Part shown: positions 26,749-35,206 of the stretch, piece by piece | How the letters are laid out: each line of letters starts with the position of its first letter | Position numbering within the stretch: position 1 is the stretch's first letter | Assembly: GCA_016936555.1 (NCBI GenBank) | Contig: JAFGXR010000049.1 | Location: forward strand, 1-64,000 | Direction of reading: 5' to 3' | DNA length: 64,000 bases | From: Spirochaetales bacterium | GTDB taxonomy: Bacteria > Spirochaetota > Spirochaetia > DSM-2461 | Made by a program: the position numbers and the translations under genes | The notes under the pieces: model-generated | Told to the model about the DNA's origin: nothing | Seen by the model: the letters and a program-made list of their open reading frames with translations, nothing else | The model's database searches: none

Positions 26749-27445
26749 TTTTTCTGAAAACTTTTTCCATATGCCGGGCTTCCCTCGGACTGAGGGCTGC
26801 CCGGGATAGAATATCCCTGAAATAGGACCTCGTATCAAAGCGGTCCGGTTTGTCAAAATAGCCGATTTCATCGAGGCTCTCCATAATCGTATCGGCCAGC
26901 CCTTCAATGGTTGCGAGCTCAACAGGTTTGAAGCGGCCCACTTTTTTTTCGCCCCGGCGATAGAAGACATAAGCCAGGACCTGAATGGCCTGGGCCAGGT
27001 TGAGCGAGGGGTTTTCCGGCGATGAGGGAATATGGCAGGCGGTGGTGCAGGCTGCCAGTTCCTCTCCGTTGAGCCCGTTCCTCTCGTTTCCGAAAACCAG
27101 AGCTATTGTTCCCTCTGCCGTTTCGGCGGCTTTGTCCGCCAGTTCTTCGGGAAGGTAGGAAAAGCTCTTCCTTCTGTTCCCTCTCCTCCTGGTCACACCG
27201 GCAGCCATGGTCGTGTTTCTCAGCGCTTCCGGAAGAGTCGCGCAGAACTCCGCTTTTTCGAAAATAGGGAAGGCATGAATGGCCATTCCCTTCACTTCTT
27301 TCAGATTCAACTCCGATATATCGCCTACTATGGCGAGACGGCTCAGTCCCATATTTTCCATTGTCCGACAGACGGAACCGACATTCCGACCCCCTTCGGG
27401 GCGGCACAATACTATTTTGATTCGATCGAGGAATGAATGGCTCAT
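26729..27445 (-). CDS. SpoU/TrmD-superfamily RNA 2'-O-methyltransferase, TrmJ-like
   Basis: A 238-residue SPOUT methyltransferase. NVGSVCRTMENMG, VFGNERNGLNGEEL and IPSSPENPSLNLAQAIQV are the knotted SAM-site motifs of the TrmH/TrmJ group, and the C-terminal helical extension resembles TrmJ, which methylates position 32 of tRNAs. The exact RNA target is uncertain. Start is ambiguous: ATG 27445 (MSHSFLD) or ATG 27463; neither has a clear SD. Confidence 0.85.
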   Translation of the reverse strand: MSHSFLDRIKIVLCRPEGGRNVGSVCRTMENMGLSRLAIVGDISELNLKEVKGMAIHAFPIFEKAEFCATLPEALRNTTMAAGVTRRRGNRRKSFSYLPEELADKAAETAEGTIALVFGNERNGLNGEELAACTTACHIPSSPENPSLNLAQAIQVLAYVFYRRGEKKVGRFKPVELATIEGLADTIMESLDEIGYFDKPDRFDTRSYFRDILSRAALSPREARHMEKVFRKISYLKR

Positions 27446-27597
27446 AAGTTTTATGTATAGCATGGAAACGGCTGTATTCCTATCGTTTTTAAATGGCAGC
27501 CCTGACGGAAGTTTTGAAATATTATGTCAGACAATCTGAAAAACCATTATGCGTTATTGAGGATAATGGTGTATAATAAGCCGGTGAGGATTTAATT

Positions 27598-28683
27598 ATG
27601 AAAAAAATAACAACTTTTGTGCTTTTGGCTCTGTTCACATTTCACCTGACTGCAACAGGACAGAATGAAAGCTCTGCCGGAAGTCTGCAGTCTGAACCTC
27701 TGGTCATCACCGATTCATCAGAGAACAGTGTTACGCTTGATAAGTTGCCGGAAAGAATTACCTTTTCGGGGAAAGCATCCAATCTTGTAGCCGATGTCCT
27801 CTATATGTTTCCCGAAGCGGCAAACCGGATTGTCGGTGTCGGAAATACAGATCAGTTCAACGGACCCTTTGCTGCTCTTCTCGATCCGGATTTCGACAGT
27901 AAACTCTTTTTCGAACACAGCGCCGGTCCGGAACAGCTCGCTGCGTCCCGCCCCGATCTGATTATTCTTAAAAACTATCTGAAAAGCTCTCTCGGAGACC
28001 CTCTCGGTCAACTAGATATTCCCGTTCTGTATCTGAATCTGGAATCACCGGAGTTTTATGAAAAGGATTTAAGAGTTCTCGGAGAGGTATTCGGAAATCC
28101 CGGCAGAGCTGAACAGCTGATCAGTTACTACAGAAAGGGCATAAGCTACGTCACTGAAAGAACGTCGGAACTGACCGAAAGGCCTTCCGTTCTCTTTCTC
28201 TATCATTCGACTAAAGACGGAGTTGCAGCTTTTAACACTCCGCCGAAAGAGTGGATACAGACCCGCATGGTCGAAATGGCCGGTGGTAACCCCGTCTGGA
28301 CGGATTCTCATCAGGGAGGAAACTGGAGCAAAGTCAATATGGAACAGATTGCCGCCTGGAATCCCGATCAGGTTTATATCGTCGCCTATAAGGAAAATGT
28401 CGATGAAGTTCTGAGCGAGATGTATTCTTCACCGCAGTGGATGGAGATGAAAGCCACCCGGTCAGGCCGGATCAAAGCCTTCCCTGTCGATTTCTACAGC
28501 TGGGACCAGCCGGACAGCCGCTGGATTCTGGGGCTCCAGTGGCTCGGGAAAATGATTCATCCCGAACTCTTCGGGGATCTGGATATCGAGCAGATGACAA
28601 GGAGCTTTTTCAGGGATCTTTACAATCTCTCTGATGAGCAGTTTAATCGGGAAATCGCCACGAGACTGGGGTGGACAAACTGA
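27598..28683 (+). CDS. Periplasmic metal-chelate-binding protein of an ABC importer
   Basis: A 361-residue class III (Peripla_BP_2) binding protein, as used for siderophores, haem, cobalamin or metal ions. N-terminal signal peptide (about 1-20) without lipobox; VTLDKLPERI and SRPDLIILKN are family blocks. The ligand cannot be told. TATAAT at 27572-27577 and SD GAGGA precede the ATG. First gene of a three-gene operon with a FecCD permease and an ATPase. Confidence 0.86.
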   Translation: MKKITTFVLLALFTFHLTATGQNESSAGSLQSEPLVITDSSENSVTLDKLPERITFSGKASNLVADVLYMFPEAANRIVGVGNTDQFNGPFAALLDPDFDSKLFFEHSAGPEQLAASRPDLIILKNYLKSSLGDPLGQLDIPVLYLNLESPEFYEKDLRVLGEVFGNPGRAEQLISYYRKGISYVTERTSELTERPSVLFLYHSTKDGVAAFNTPPKEWIQTRMVEMAGGNPVWTDSHQGGNWSKVNMEQIAAWNPDQVYIVAYKENVDEVLSEMYSSPQWMEMKATRSGRIKAFPVDFYSWDQPDSRWILGLQWLGKMIHPELFGDLDIEQMTRSFFRDLYNLSDEQFNREIATRLGWTN

Positions 28684-29657
28684 AGAAGCTGGTTTATCTC
28701 TTTCTCTTTCTCATCGGGCTTATCGCCCTGTCTCTTTTTACAGGGCGATACCCTGCGCCGGGGCTTATGAACCCGAAACTGCTTCAGACCGATGCTCTGG
28801 CGCTTAAACTGGTGGTCAATCTCAGGATGCCGAGAATCCTAACCTCATTGCTGCTTGGCTCTGTACTGGCCGGTTCGGGCCTTGTCTTTCAAATGATTTT
28901 CTCCAATCCACTGGTGGAACCGGGTTTTCTCGGTGTATCCCAGGGGGCGGCTTTCGGCGCGGCCTTTGCCATTATCTTTTTCGGTTCATCGCTTATTCTC
29001 ATACAGAGTTCCGCTGCGTTCTTTGCTATGGCCGGTCTGGCCGTTTCCTATTTTATCGCCAGGCGGATCCGTTACGGCGGCTGGATTCTCAGGCTTATTC
29101 TTTCGGGAATCGCCGTCTCGGCGCTCTTTTCCGCAGGACTGGGACTGATGAAATTTGCAGCCGATCCCATGAGTCAGCTTCCGGAAATTACATTCTGGCT
29201 TCTCGGGGGGCTCTGGAGTGTTACCTGGCGGGATTTTTTTATAATCCTTCCCGTTTCGGCCCTCTCTCTGATCATTACTTTTTTAATGAGATGGAAACTG
29301 AATATTCTCAATCTCGATGATGAAACCGCCTATTCCCTGGGAATTTCACCGGAACGGGACAGGATTCTTTTCCTTTTTACAGCTACAGCCGCTACGGCAG
29401 CGGTTATTTCGGTCAGTGGTATCGTCAACTGGGTCGGTCTTATTGTACCTCATCTGGCCAGGCGCTATTTCAGATCTGACACAAGATACAGCGTACCTGC
29501 CGCCATGATGATGGGGGCCATTTTCACCCTTGTCTGCGATACCATCGCCAGGACCTTTTTTTCAGGAGAGATTCCTCTCGGTATACTCACCTCTCTGATA
29601 GGCGCCCTTCTGTTTCTTATTGTTCTCACGGGAAAACAGGTGGAGGCCGGCCGATGA
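28671..29657 (+). CDS. FecCD/BtuC-type ABC permease for iron or metal chelate
   Basis: A 328-residue inner-membrane protein with about nine or ten hydrophobic segments. NLRMPRILTSLLLGS, SNPLVEPGFLGVSQGA, GIVNWVGLIVPHLAR and the terminal IPLGILTSLIGA are hallmarks of the FecCD family. It starts at GTG 28671, 13 bp inside the binding-protein gene, and its stop overlaps the ATPase start (ATGA). Confidence 0.92.
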   Translation: MDKLKKLVYLFLFLIGLIALSLFTGRYPAPGLMNPKLLQTDALALKLVVNLRMPRILTSLLLGSVLAGSGLVFQMIFSNPLVEPGFLGVSQGAAFGAAFAIIFFGSSLILIQSSAAFFAMAGLAVSYFIARRIRYGGWILRLILSGIAVSALFSAGLGLMKFAADPMSQLPEITFWLLGGLWSVTWRDFFIILPVSALSLIITFLMRWKLNILNLDDETAYSLGISPERDRILFLFTATAATAAVISVSGIVNWVGLIVPHLARRYFRSDTRYSVPAAMMMGAIFTLVCDTIARTFFSGEIPLGILTSLIGALLFLIVLTGKQVEAGR

Positions 29658-30430
29658 ATGAATCGATCATCCGCCTCGATCAGATCCGGTTCCATTACAG
29701 CGGCGAAGAGCGGAATATTCTGAACGAATTGTCGCTCCAAATCGGAAAAGGAGATATCGTAGCCATTCTGGGACCCAACGGAGTGGGGAAGACGACGCTG
29801 CTTCATTTGATTCTGGGCTGGCTTAGGCCCGAAGAGGGAACCATTTTTCTCAATGAAAGAGCAATTAGTGATTACCGACGGAAAGAAATGGGGAAGCTGA
29901 CCGGGCTGGTACCCCAGGATGAACATATCACTTTCGAATATTCCCTGCTCGAATACGTTCTTCACGGGAGATATCCCCATCTCCGCTCTCTCGAATCTCC
30001 CGGTCCTGAGGACAGGAAAATCGCTCAGAGGGCTTTGGAACGGGTCGGAATGGGAGAACTGGCGGACCGGCCGGTCACTCACCTCTCCGGAGGGGAAAAG
30101 CAGCTTGTTCTTATTGCCAGGTCTCTGACCCAGGATCCTGCGGTCATTCTTTTAGACGAGCCGATGAGCAATCTCGACATAGCCAATAAACTGATAATTA
30201 TCAATATTCTGCGGTCCCTGAAAAGAGAAGGCGTAACGGTATTGTTTACGACCCATGAACCGGAAATCGCCGCGACGCTCTGCGATTCCGTCATTCTTAT
30301 GGGCAGGGACAAACATATCGAACAGGGAAAGTCCGGTGATATTCTCACGGGAGAAGCCCTGAGCCGCATCTATCGGGTTCCCGTAAAAATCGTCCGGGCC
30401 GAAGGGAAATCATTTATTCAATGGTATTGA
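29654..30430 (+). CDS. ABC transporter ATP-binding protein for iron or metal chelate
   Basis: A 258-residue FepC/BtuD-type ATPase: Walker A GPNGVGKTT, Q-loop LVPQDE, signature HLSGGEKQL, Walker B VILLDEPMSNLD, H-loop TTHEPE. It energises the permease encoded just upstream. It overlaps the convergent NTPase gene by 17 bp. Confidence 0.93.
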   Translation: MNESIIRLDQIRFHYSGEERNILNELSLQIGKGDIVAILGPNGVGKTTLLHLILGWLRPEEGTIFLNERAISDYRRKEMGKLTGLVPQDEHITFEYSLLEYVLHGRYPHLRSLESPGPEDRKIAQRALERVGMGELADRPVTHLSGGEKQLVLIARSLTQDPAVILLDEPMSNLDIANKLIIINILRSLKREGVTVLFTTHEPEIAATLCDSVILMGRDKHIEQGKSGDILTGEALSRIYRVPVKIVRAEGKSFIQWY

Positions 30431-30944
30431 AAAGATCCGGGTTCTCTCTGTTCCGCAGACTGACGGATATGATCCGGCATGGACTCTCATGCACATAGTC
30501 CGATTTGAACAGGTTTATAAGCTCCGGGCGTATAACGACGAAGATCTCTCCGGTCAGCGCCGCTTTATCCAGTTCAGGTAGAATAGGGTAAAAACCGGCT
30601 TTCCTTTTAAGTTCCAGAGGTCCTATCTCATCGAGAAAAAAAATATTCCGGTTCTGTTTCAGAGACTCCTCAATGATCGAAAGAGCTTTTTCAAAGCCTT
30701 TGCTGCTGAAAGAAAAGGGTCCGTGAACCGGTCCTTTCAAAGCTCTGTCTGTCCTGGCGAGTTCCCACAAATCATTATTTGCTATGTTTTTGGCGGAAAA
30801 TCCGCATTTTCTGCCCAGGTCATCTTTTATGGCAGGCGTCAGAATCCCCTCAGGATGGATTCCCGACAGTATGAGACGGTTGATAAACGAGAGTAGAGCT
30901 GTTGTTTTTCCGATCCCTCTGGGACCTGTCACGATGTGAAGCAT
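30414..30944 (-). CDS. THEP1-type nucleoside-triphosphatase (NTPase_1)
   Basis: A 176-residue P-loop NTPase: Walker A GPRGIGKTT, and Walker B FFLDEIGPLEL, the typical DEIGxLE of the THEP1/DUF265 family. Members hydrolyse NTPs with low specificity; their cellular role is unclear. It starts 6 bp after the MFS gene ends on the same strand, so the two are probably co-transcribed. Confidence 0.8.
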   Translation of the reverse strand: MLHIVTGPRGIGKTTALLSFINRLILSGIHPEGILTPAIKDDLGRKCGFSAKNIANNDLWELARTDRALKGPVHGPFSFSSKGFEKALSIIEESLKQNRNIFFLDEIGPLELKRKAGFYPILPELDKAALTGEIFVVIRPELINLFKSDYVHESPCRIISVSLRNRENPDLFNTIE

Positions 30945-30950
30945 GGCTCT

Positions 30951-32288
30951 TTACCCCATTCCTCTGGTGCGCTCTCTCAGTCCGAAGAGCTCGCTCAGCG
31001 ATTGCCTGAGGCTTTTCGCACCCAGTCTCTCCATTCCGGCTGCAAAGAAAAACGAAACTACGAGAAGAACGGCCAGACCTCCGAAAAGCCAGGCATGACT
31101 GACTCTCGGATCCATTCCGGCCGGACCCTGCAGAAAATCGAGAAGAACGCCGGCTGAAGTCGCTCCGGCCGTTCCGGAAATTCCCGTTGCCAGAAACTGA
31201 AGAATTCCGAAATTCAGCTGCTGCTCCGGTTCGATCATCGAAAAGAAATAGAGCTGGGTCGTATTGTCCGAACCGTTCAGACCCATGGTCGACAGGTAGA
31301 AAAGAGTGATCAGGAACATCCAGGAGAGCCAGTTCCCCAGGACCGGTACAAAGACGATTGTCACGGAAGAGCCTGTCATAAGAATAATCCAGATCATAAG
31401 CATCGGCTTGGCGCCCAGGCGATCGAGAAACTTCCGGCTTATAAAGCCCATTGAAATCGCTCCGAGGCTTCCGGCTACAGTCAGCAGAAGAATATGTTTG
31501 TCCGAGAGCGAATAGACATCTTTTGCATAAACCAGAATGAAAGGCCTGAGCGTCCCTCCCACAAACCCGACGGTCAGAAGGGTCAGAAAATAGCGACGGA
31601 ATTTCACCTCTCCGACAGCGCTTTTCAGACAGGTCAGCAATTCCTGATCATGGTGGCCTTCCGGTCTCTTTATTTCAGGCAGACGGGACAGGGTGTATAC
31701 CCCTATATATCCGAGCCCGATACCAATGGCGAAGCTGACCATATAGCGCTCCAGGGGAGCATCATCGCCCATAAAAAAGGCGACGATAACCGAACCGGCT
31801 AGAATTGCGGCATCGGTGAGGATCCGGGAAAGAGAAAGATAGCTGCCCCGGTCCTCTCCTCTGGAAATTTCCGTCAGCAGGGGGGAGTAACTGACAAGCC
31901 CGGCGCCCCGGAGCATCTGAAATCCAAGGTAGCCCCAGACAACGATCCACAGAGCCGTATGGATTGAACCGGGCCGGCCCGACATGGCGATAAACGGGGC
32001 CATGAGAATCGGACTTATGGCGATATACCGGACCATCCAGGCCAGGGTAAAGGCTTTCGCCATTCCAATTTTCCCGGAGAGGAGTCTGCCCAGAGGCATA
32101 ATGAAATAGGATATATGGAAAAAGCTGGAAACCAGTCCGACCATGGTCTTGCTCGCGCCGAGGCGAATGATGAAAAGAATAATGACGTTTCCCGCCAGGA
32201 ACTGGAAGGAAAAGGTATTGATAACCGAAAAAGCCAGCCACCAGAACCGGCCGGATTTCTTTTCCTCGGGGCTGTAATATCCATTCAT
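30951..32288 (-). CDS. Major facilitator superfamily transporter
   Basis: A 445-residue membrane protein with about twelve hydrophobic segments. The N-terminal half has the MFS layout with a loop FHISYFIMPLGRLLSGK equivalent to the motif between helices 2 and 3, and a central hydrophilic loop (about 205-230). The substrate is unknown. No clear SD precedes the ATG. It precedes the THEP1 gene; DUF554 is divergent. Confidence 0.8.
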   Translation of the reverse strand: MNGYYSPEEKKSGRFWWLAFSVINTFSFQFLAGNVIILFIIRLGASKTMVGLVSSFFHISYFIMPLGRLLSGKIGMAKAFTLAWMVRYIAISPILMAPFIAMSGRPGSIHTALWIVVWGYLGFQMLRGAGLVSYSPLLTEISRGEDRGSYLSLSRILTDAAILAGSVIVAFFMGDDAPLERYMVSFAIGIGLGYIGVYTLSRLPEIKRPEGHHDQELLTCLKSAVGEVKFRRYFLTLLTVGFVGGTLRPFILVYAKDVYSLSDKHILLLTVAGSLGAISMGFISRKFLDRLGAKPMLMIWIILMTGSSVTIVFVPVLGNWLSWMFLITLFYLSTMGLNGSDNTTQLYFFSMIEPEQQLNFGILQFLATGISGTAGATSAGVLLDFLQGPAGMDPRVSHAWLFGGLAVLLVVSFFFAAGMERLGAKSLRQSLSELFGLRERTRGMG

Positions 32289-32331
32289 GGGACCAGTGTA
32301 TCAACCAAATCATCAATTGTATATGTATAGA

Positions 32332-32361
32332 AATAAAAAAGGGGGATTCCTCTTTTTTATT
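32332..32361 (+). other. Hairpin between the divergent MFS and DUF554 genes
   Basis: AATAAAAAAGGGG (32332-32344) pairs with CCTCTTTTTTATT (32349-32361), 13 bp with one G-T pair and a GATT loop. It looks like a terminator on either strand, yet lies between divergent start codons, 20 bp before DUF554. It may isolate the promoters or act in the DUF554 leader. Confidence 0.5.
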
Positions 32362-32381
32362 CTTTATGACATTCTGTGAAT

Positions 32382-33086
32382 ATGAATTTTCCCATGTTCG
32401 GCAACATCGTCAACGCTCTGGCTATTATAGCCGGCAGCCTCTCAGGCTTTTTCCTCTTCCGCGGCAGAATGAAGGGTGAGATGAATGACTCTCTGATCAA
32501 AGCGACGGCTCTGGCCATATTGTTGATCGGGCTGAAGAACGCCTGGTCCGGTGAGGATATGCTTCTGATCATTTTCTCTCTGGTCATCGGAACCTTTATC
32601 GGGGAATGGATCGGAATCGAGGGACGGCTCGAAAAGCTGGGACAGTTTGTCGAGTCAAAAGTGAAGGGCGATAACATCGCCAGGGGATTTGTAACGGCCA
32701 GCCTTCTCTACTGCGTCGGATCCATGGCCATTCTCGGTTCCCTCGAAGGGGGACTGAAGAATCAGCATGATATTCTTCTGGCCAAAGCCGTGCTCGACGG
32801 TGTCATCTCCATCATGTTTACTTCGACTCTGGGCATCGGTGTCATATTCTCGGCTCTTCCCGTATTCCTCTATCAGGGAGCCATTGTCCTGGGGGCGGTT
32901 TTTGTCAAGGATCTGCTGACCGATCAGGTTATCGCCAATCTGAGCGGGGTAGGGGGACTGCTGATTGCGGCGCTGGCCTTCAACCAGCTGGAAGTAAAGA
33001 AAATACGGGTGGGAAATATGCTGCCGGCAGTTTTTGTGCCTGTTTTTTATGAATTGATTTTGAATGCTATCAGAGCAAAAGGATAA
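32382..33086 (+). CDS. DUF554 family membrane protein
   Basis: A 234-residue protein with six or seven hydrophobic segments: GNIVNALAIIAGSLSG start, LLIGLKNAW, GTFIGEWIGIE, SLLYCVGSMAILGSLEGGL and SGVGGLLIAALAFNQL match the DUF554 (YdfK) family. Function is unknown; distant similarity to transporters has been proposed for the family. ATG 32382 (GTG 32376 in frame) lacks a visible SD. Confidence 0.88.
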   Translation: MNFPMFGNIVNALAIIAGSLSGFFLFRGRMKGEMNDSLIKATALAILLIGLKNAWSGEDMLLIIFSLVIGTFIGEWIGIEGRLEKLGQFVESKVKGDNIARGFVTASLLYCVGSMAILGSLEGGLKNQHDILLAKAVLDGVISIMFTSTLGIGVIFSALPVFLYQGAIVLGAVFVKDLLTDQVIANLSGVGGLLIAALAFNQLEVKKIRVGNMLPAVFVPVFYELILNAIRAKG

Positions 33087-33088
33087 AA

Positions 33089-33130
33089 AAAACCCTGAAA
33101 AATCAATCGGGATTGAAAATTCAGGGTTTT
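33089..33130. terminator. Bidirectional terminator between DUF554 and the lipoprotein gene
   Basis: AAAACCCTGAA (33089-33099) and TTCAGGGTTTT (33120-33130) form an 11-bp stem with a 20-nt loop. T-runs lie on both sides, so it can serve both convergent genes. Confidence 0.8.
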
Positions 33131-33147
33131 CTCACTTGAACGGCTTT

Positions 33148-33522
33148 TTAGTAATAAGACAGTGTTCCGATAGAAGAAACAGTTAAATAGTAATCAATAT
33201 AACCGATATCAACAGAACTGCTGTTCAGATAGCTGTAATATAAAACGTTTGAACCATCTGACAGCCAGTCCTCGACATAAAAGTCATAGGTTCCCGCATA
33301 GGGCAACACAAAAGTTGTAACCCCTCCGGATGAAAGCCAATGTACACCTTCTGTCCAGTATGTGCTTGCTGAATTCTTATACCAGATATTTACAGAATAA
33401 GAATTATTGTTGGTAACCTGTACTGTGATGGCCCCGTCACCGACTAAAAAACATCCTGACAAAGAAAACAGCAGCGCACCGACCGCTAATACCTTAATAA
33501 ATAATGAAAACCTCTTTTTCAT
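33148..33522 (-). CDS. Small secreted lipoprotein of unknown function
   Basis: A 124-residue protein with a type II signal peptide; lipobox LSGC near residue 24. The mature part is rich in Tyr, Ser, Asn and Trp and in alternating hydrophobic residues (TVQVTNNNSYSVNIWY), suggesting a small beta-sandwich. No family recognised. ATG 33522 follows a strong SD (TTGGAGGAAAT); a longer frame starts at 33579 but lacks these features. Confidence 0.8.
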   Translation of the reverse strand: MKKRFSLFIKVLAVGALLFSLSGCFLVGDGAITVQVTNNNSYSVNIWYKNSASTYWTEGVHWLSSGGVTTFVLPYAGTYDFYVEDWLSDGSNVLYYSYLNSSSVDIGYIDYYLTVSSIGTLSYY

Positions 33523-33609
33523 ATTTCCTCCAAAGTGTTTATATATCCATATTATATATTCCCTGTATTTAAATTTCATAGAGAGAACGTAAAAAAATAA
33601 AAAAAAAGA

Positions 33610-35103
33610 TTACTTCAATCCGTATTTTCTGTACCAGTTCTCCAGGGTCTGATAATTCTCTATTCCGAGGAGCCGCGCCGCCCGGGAGGTGTTGTTGTGA
33701 CTCTGCTCCTGTGCCCGTTTCAGCCATTTCACTTTATACTCGTCCACCACTTTTATAAGATCGAAACCGGGCGGGATATGGGAAAAGTCTTCCCCGGCAT
33801 CTTCTTTCCGGTTTGTCAGAAGGGACTTGAGGGCTTCTTCTTCCGTAATAACCGGATTCTCAGCCCAGATAATGAGGCGCATCAGGGTGTTTTTCAGCTC
33901 CCGGACGTTCCCCGGCCAGCTGTGGGCGGCCAGAACTTTCAGGGCTTCTTCGCTTAAGGTCCGGTCCTCCCAGTTCCCGGGGATCTCTTTTGAGAACTGG
34001 CCGTTCAATTCCTCAAGGAAGGAACGGATCAGAAGGGCCGGATCGCCGCCCCGTTGCCGCAAGGGAGGCATATCAAGAATCCCTACGGCCAGCCTGTGAA
34101 AAAGATCCTCTCTGAACCGCCCTTCTCTTATCTCCCTTCCCAGATCCTTATTGGTCGCCGCTATGACCCGTATATCCACATTCCGGTCTTTAACATCTCC
34201 GACCGGCCTTATCCGGCTGTTATTCAGGGCTCTGAGGAGTTTAACCTGCGAACTGAGGGGCAGTTCACCAATTTCATCGAGAAAGAGAGTGCCCCCGTCA
34301 GCCTGTTTCAGGAAGCCATCATGGTCCGAATCCGCTCCGGTGAAGGCGCCTTTTCTGTATCCGAAAAACTCCGATTCAACCAGCTCCGCCGGAATGGCTC
34401 CGCAATTGACGGCAATGAAAGGGCCTCTGCGCCCCGAAGCTTTATGTATTCCCCTGGAAATCAATTCCTTTCCCGTTCCCGACTCACCGAAGATAAGAAC
34501 CGGAACGGAAAAGCGGGAAATCCTTATGGCATTATGGACAAGCATTTTCATTGCATCGCAGCTATGTACAAGGTCATCGAAATATTTGTCGCGGTCCGCG
34601 TCATCGATTCTTTTGAAAGCATTGGATATAAAATCAGCTTTGATTTTAAATGGTATGGAAACCTCTTTCAGACCCGATTCTCTGGAGGTTTCTATAAGAT
34701 CCGCCGGAAATTCACCTGATGACAGAATGATCCAGATAGAAGCCATGGCGGGTGTTCCCGGGCTGAGATGAAAGGTTCTCTTTTCCTCATTGCGGTTTTC
34801 TTTGAGAACCGTGGAAACATTGCCGTAAATGGATGAGAAATCGGTCGGACCGGTCAGCTCTATATTGAAAAGCTGAATATCTAAATTTTTCAGATTTTGA
34901 TTCCGTTTTTTCATTAATCCCAGAATCCAGGGGATGTAGCTGCCTTCCTCTCCGGCAGGCCAGTTTGATAGAATTCTCACTCTGCTGTACCGGCCGCTCA
35001 GAACAGCCTGGGCAAGAGGGCCCGGAGCCGATTCATCTTTCTCCTTGTAACAGTTTATATCGGTCCGGCCTATCCAGGAATAAAGGGTTTCGATTTTGTC
35101 CAT
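33610..35103 (-). CDS. Sigma54-dependent activator with CARF/RtcR-like N-terminal domain
   Basis: A 497-residue enhancer-binding protein. Residues about 1-165 contain FHLSPGTPAMASIWIIL (Ser-Pro-Gly-Thr-Pro at 114-118), as in the N-terminal nucleotide-sensing domain of RtcR and related CARF domains. The AAA+ domain (about 180-405) has GESGTGKE (206-213), GAFTGA (252-257, sigma54 contact), FLDEIGELP and the arginine-rich FREDLFHRL. A Fis-type HTH (about 455-497, TSRAARLLGI) ends it. No rtcA/rtcB and no -24/-12 promoter were seen nearby, so its target is unknown. Confidence 0.85.
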   Translation of the reverse strand: MDKIETLYSWIGRTDINCYKEKDESAPGPLAQAVLSGRYSRVRILSNWPAGEEGSYIPWILGLMKKRNQNLKNLDIQLFNIELTGPTDFSSIYGNVSTVLKENRNEEKRTFHLSPGTPAMASIWIILSSGEFPADLIETSRESGLKEVSIPFKIKADFISNAFKRIDDADRDKYFDDLVHSCDAMKMLVHNAIRISRFSVPVLIFGESGTGKELISRGIHKASGRRGPFIAVNCGAIPAELVESEFFGYRKGAFTGADSDHDGFLKQADGGTLFLDEIGELPLSSQVKLLRALNNSRIRPVGDVKDRNVDIRVIAATNKDLGREIREGRFREDLFHRLAVGILDMPPLRQRGGDPALLIRSFLEELNGQFSKEIPGNWEDRTLSEEALKVLAAHSWPGNVRELKNTLMRLIIWAENPVITEEEALKSLLTNRKEDAGEDFSHIPPGFDLIKVVDEYKVKWLKRAQEQSHNNTSRAARLLGIENYQTLENWYRKYGLK

Positions 35104-35132
35104 ACTTCACTATAGAAGCATCTTTGTGGATA

Positions 35133-35148
35133 TACAATAAATATTGTA
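35133..35148. promoter_or_regulatory. Perfect 16-bp palindrome between divergent regulator and GGDEF-EAL genes
   Basis: TACAATA-AA-TATTGTA lies 30 bp upstream of the sigma54 activator start and 58 bp upstream of the GGDEF-EAL start. The position suggests an operator shared by the divergent genes; no protein can be assigned. Confidence 0.45.
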
Positions 35149-35206
35149 ATGGAGAAAAAAAACATCTATTGCAAAAAGAATCACAGGAATTATAATTTTA
35201 GAGAGT

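Noticed and set aside
35104-35206. Possible sigma54 (-24/-12) promoter near the sigma54 activator
   Set aside because: TGGAGA and TTGCA occur but are 18 bp apart between GG and GC instead of 10, so it is not a sigma54 promoter.
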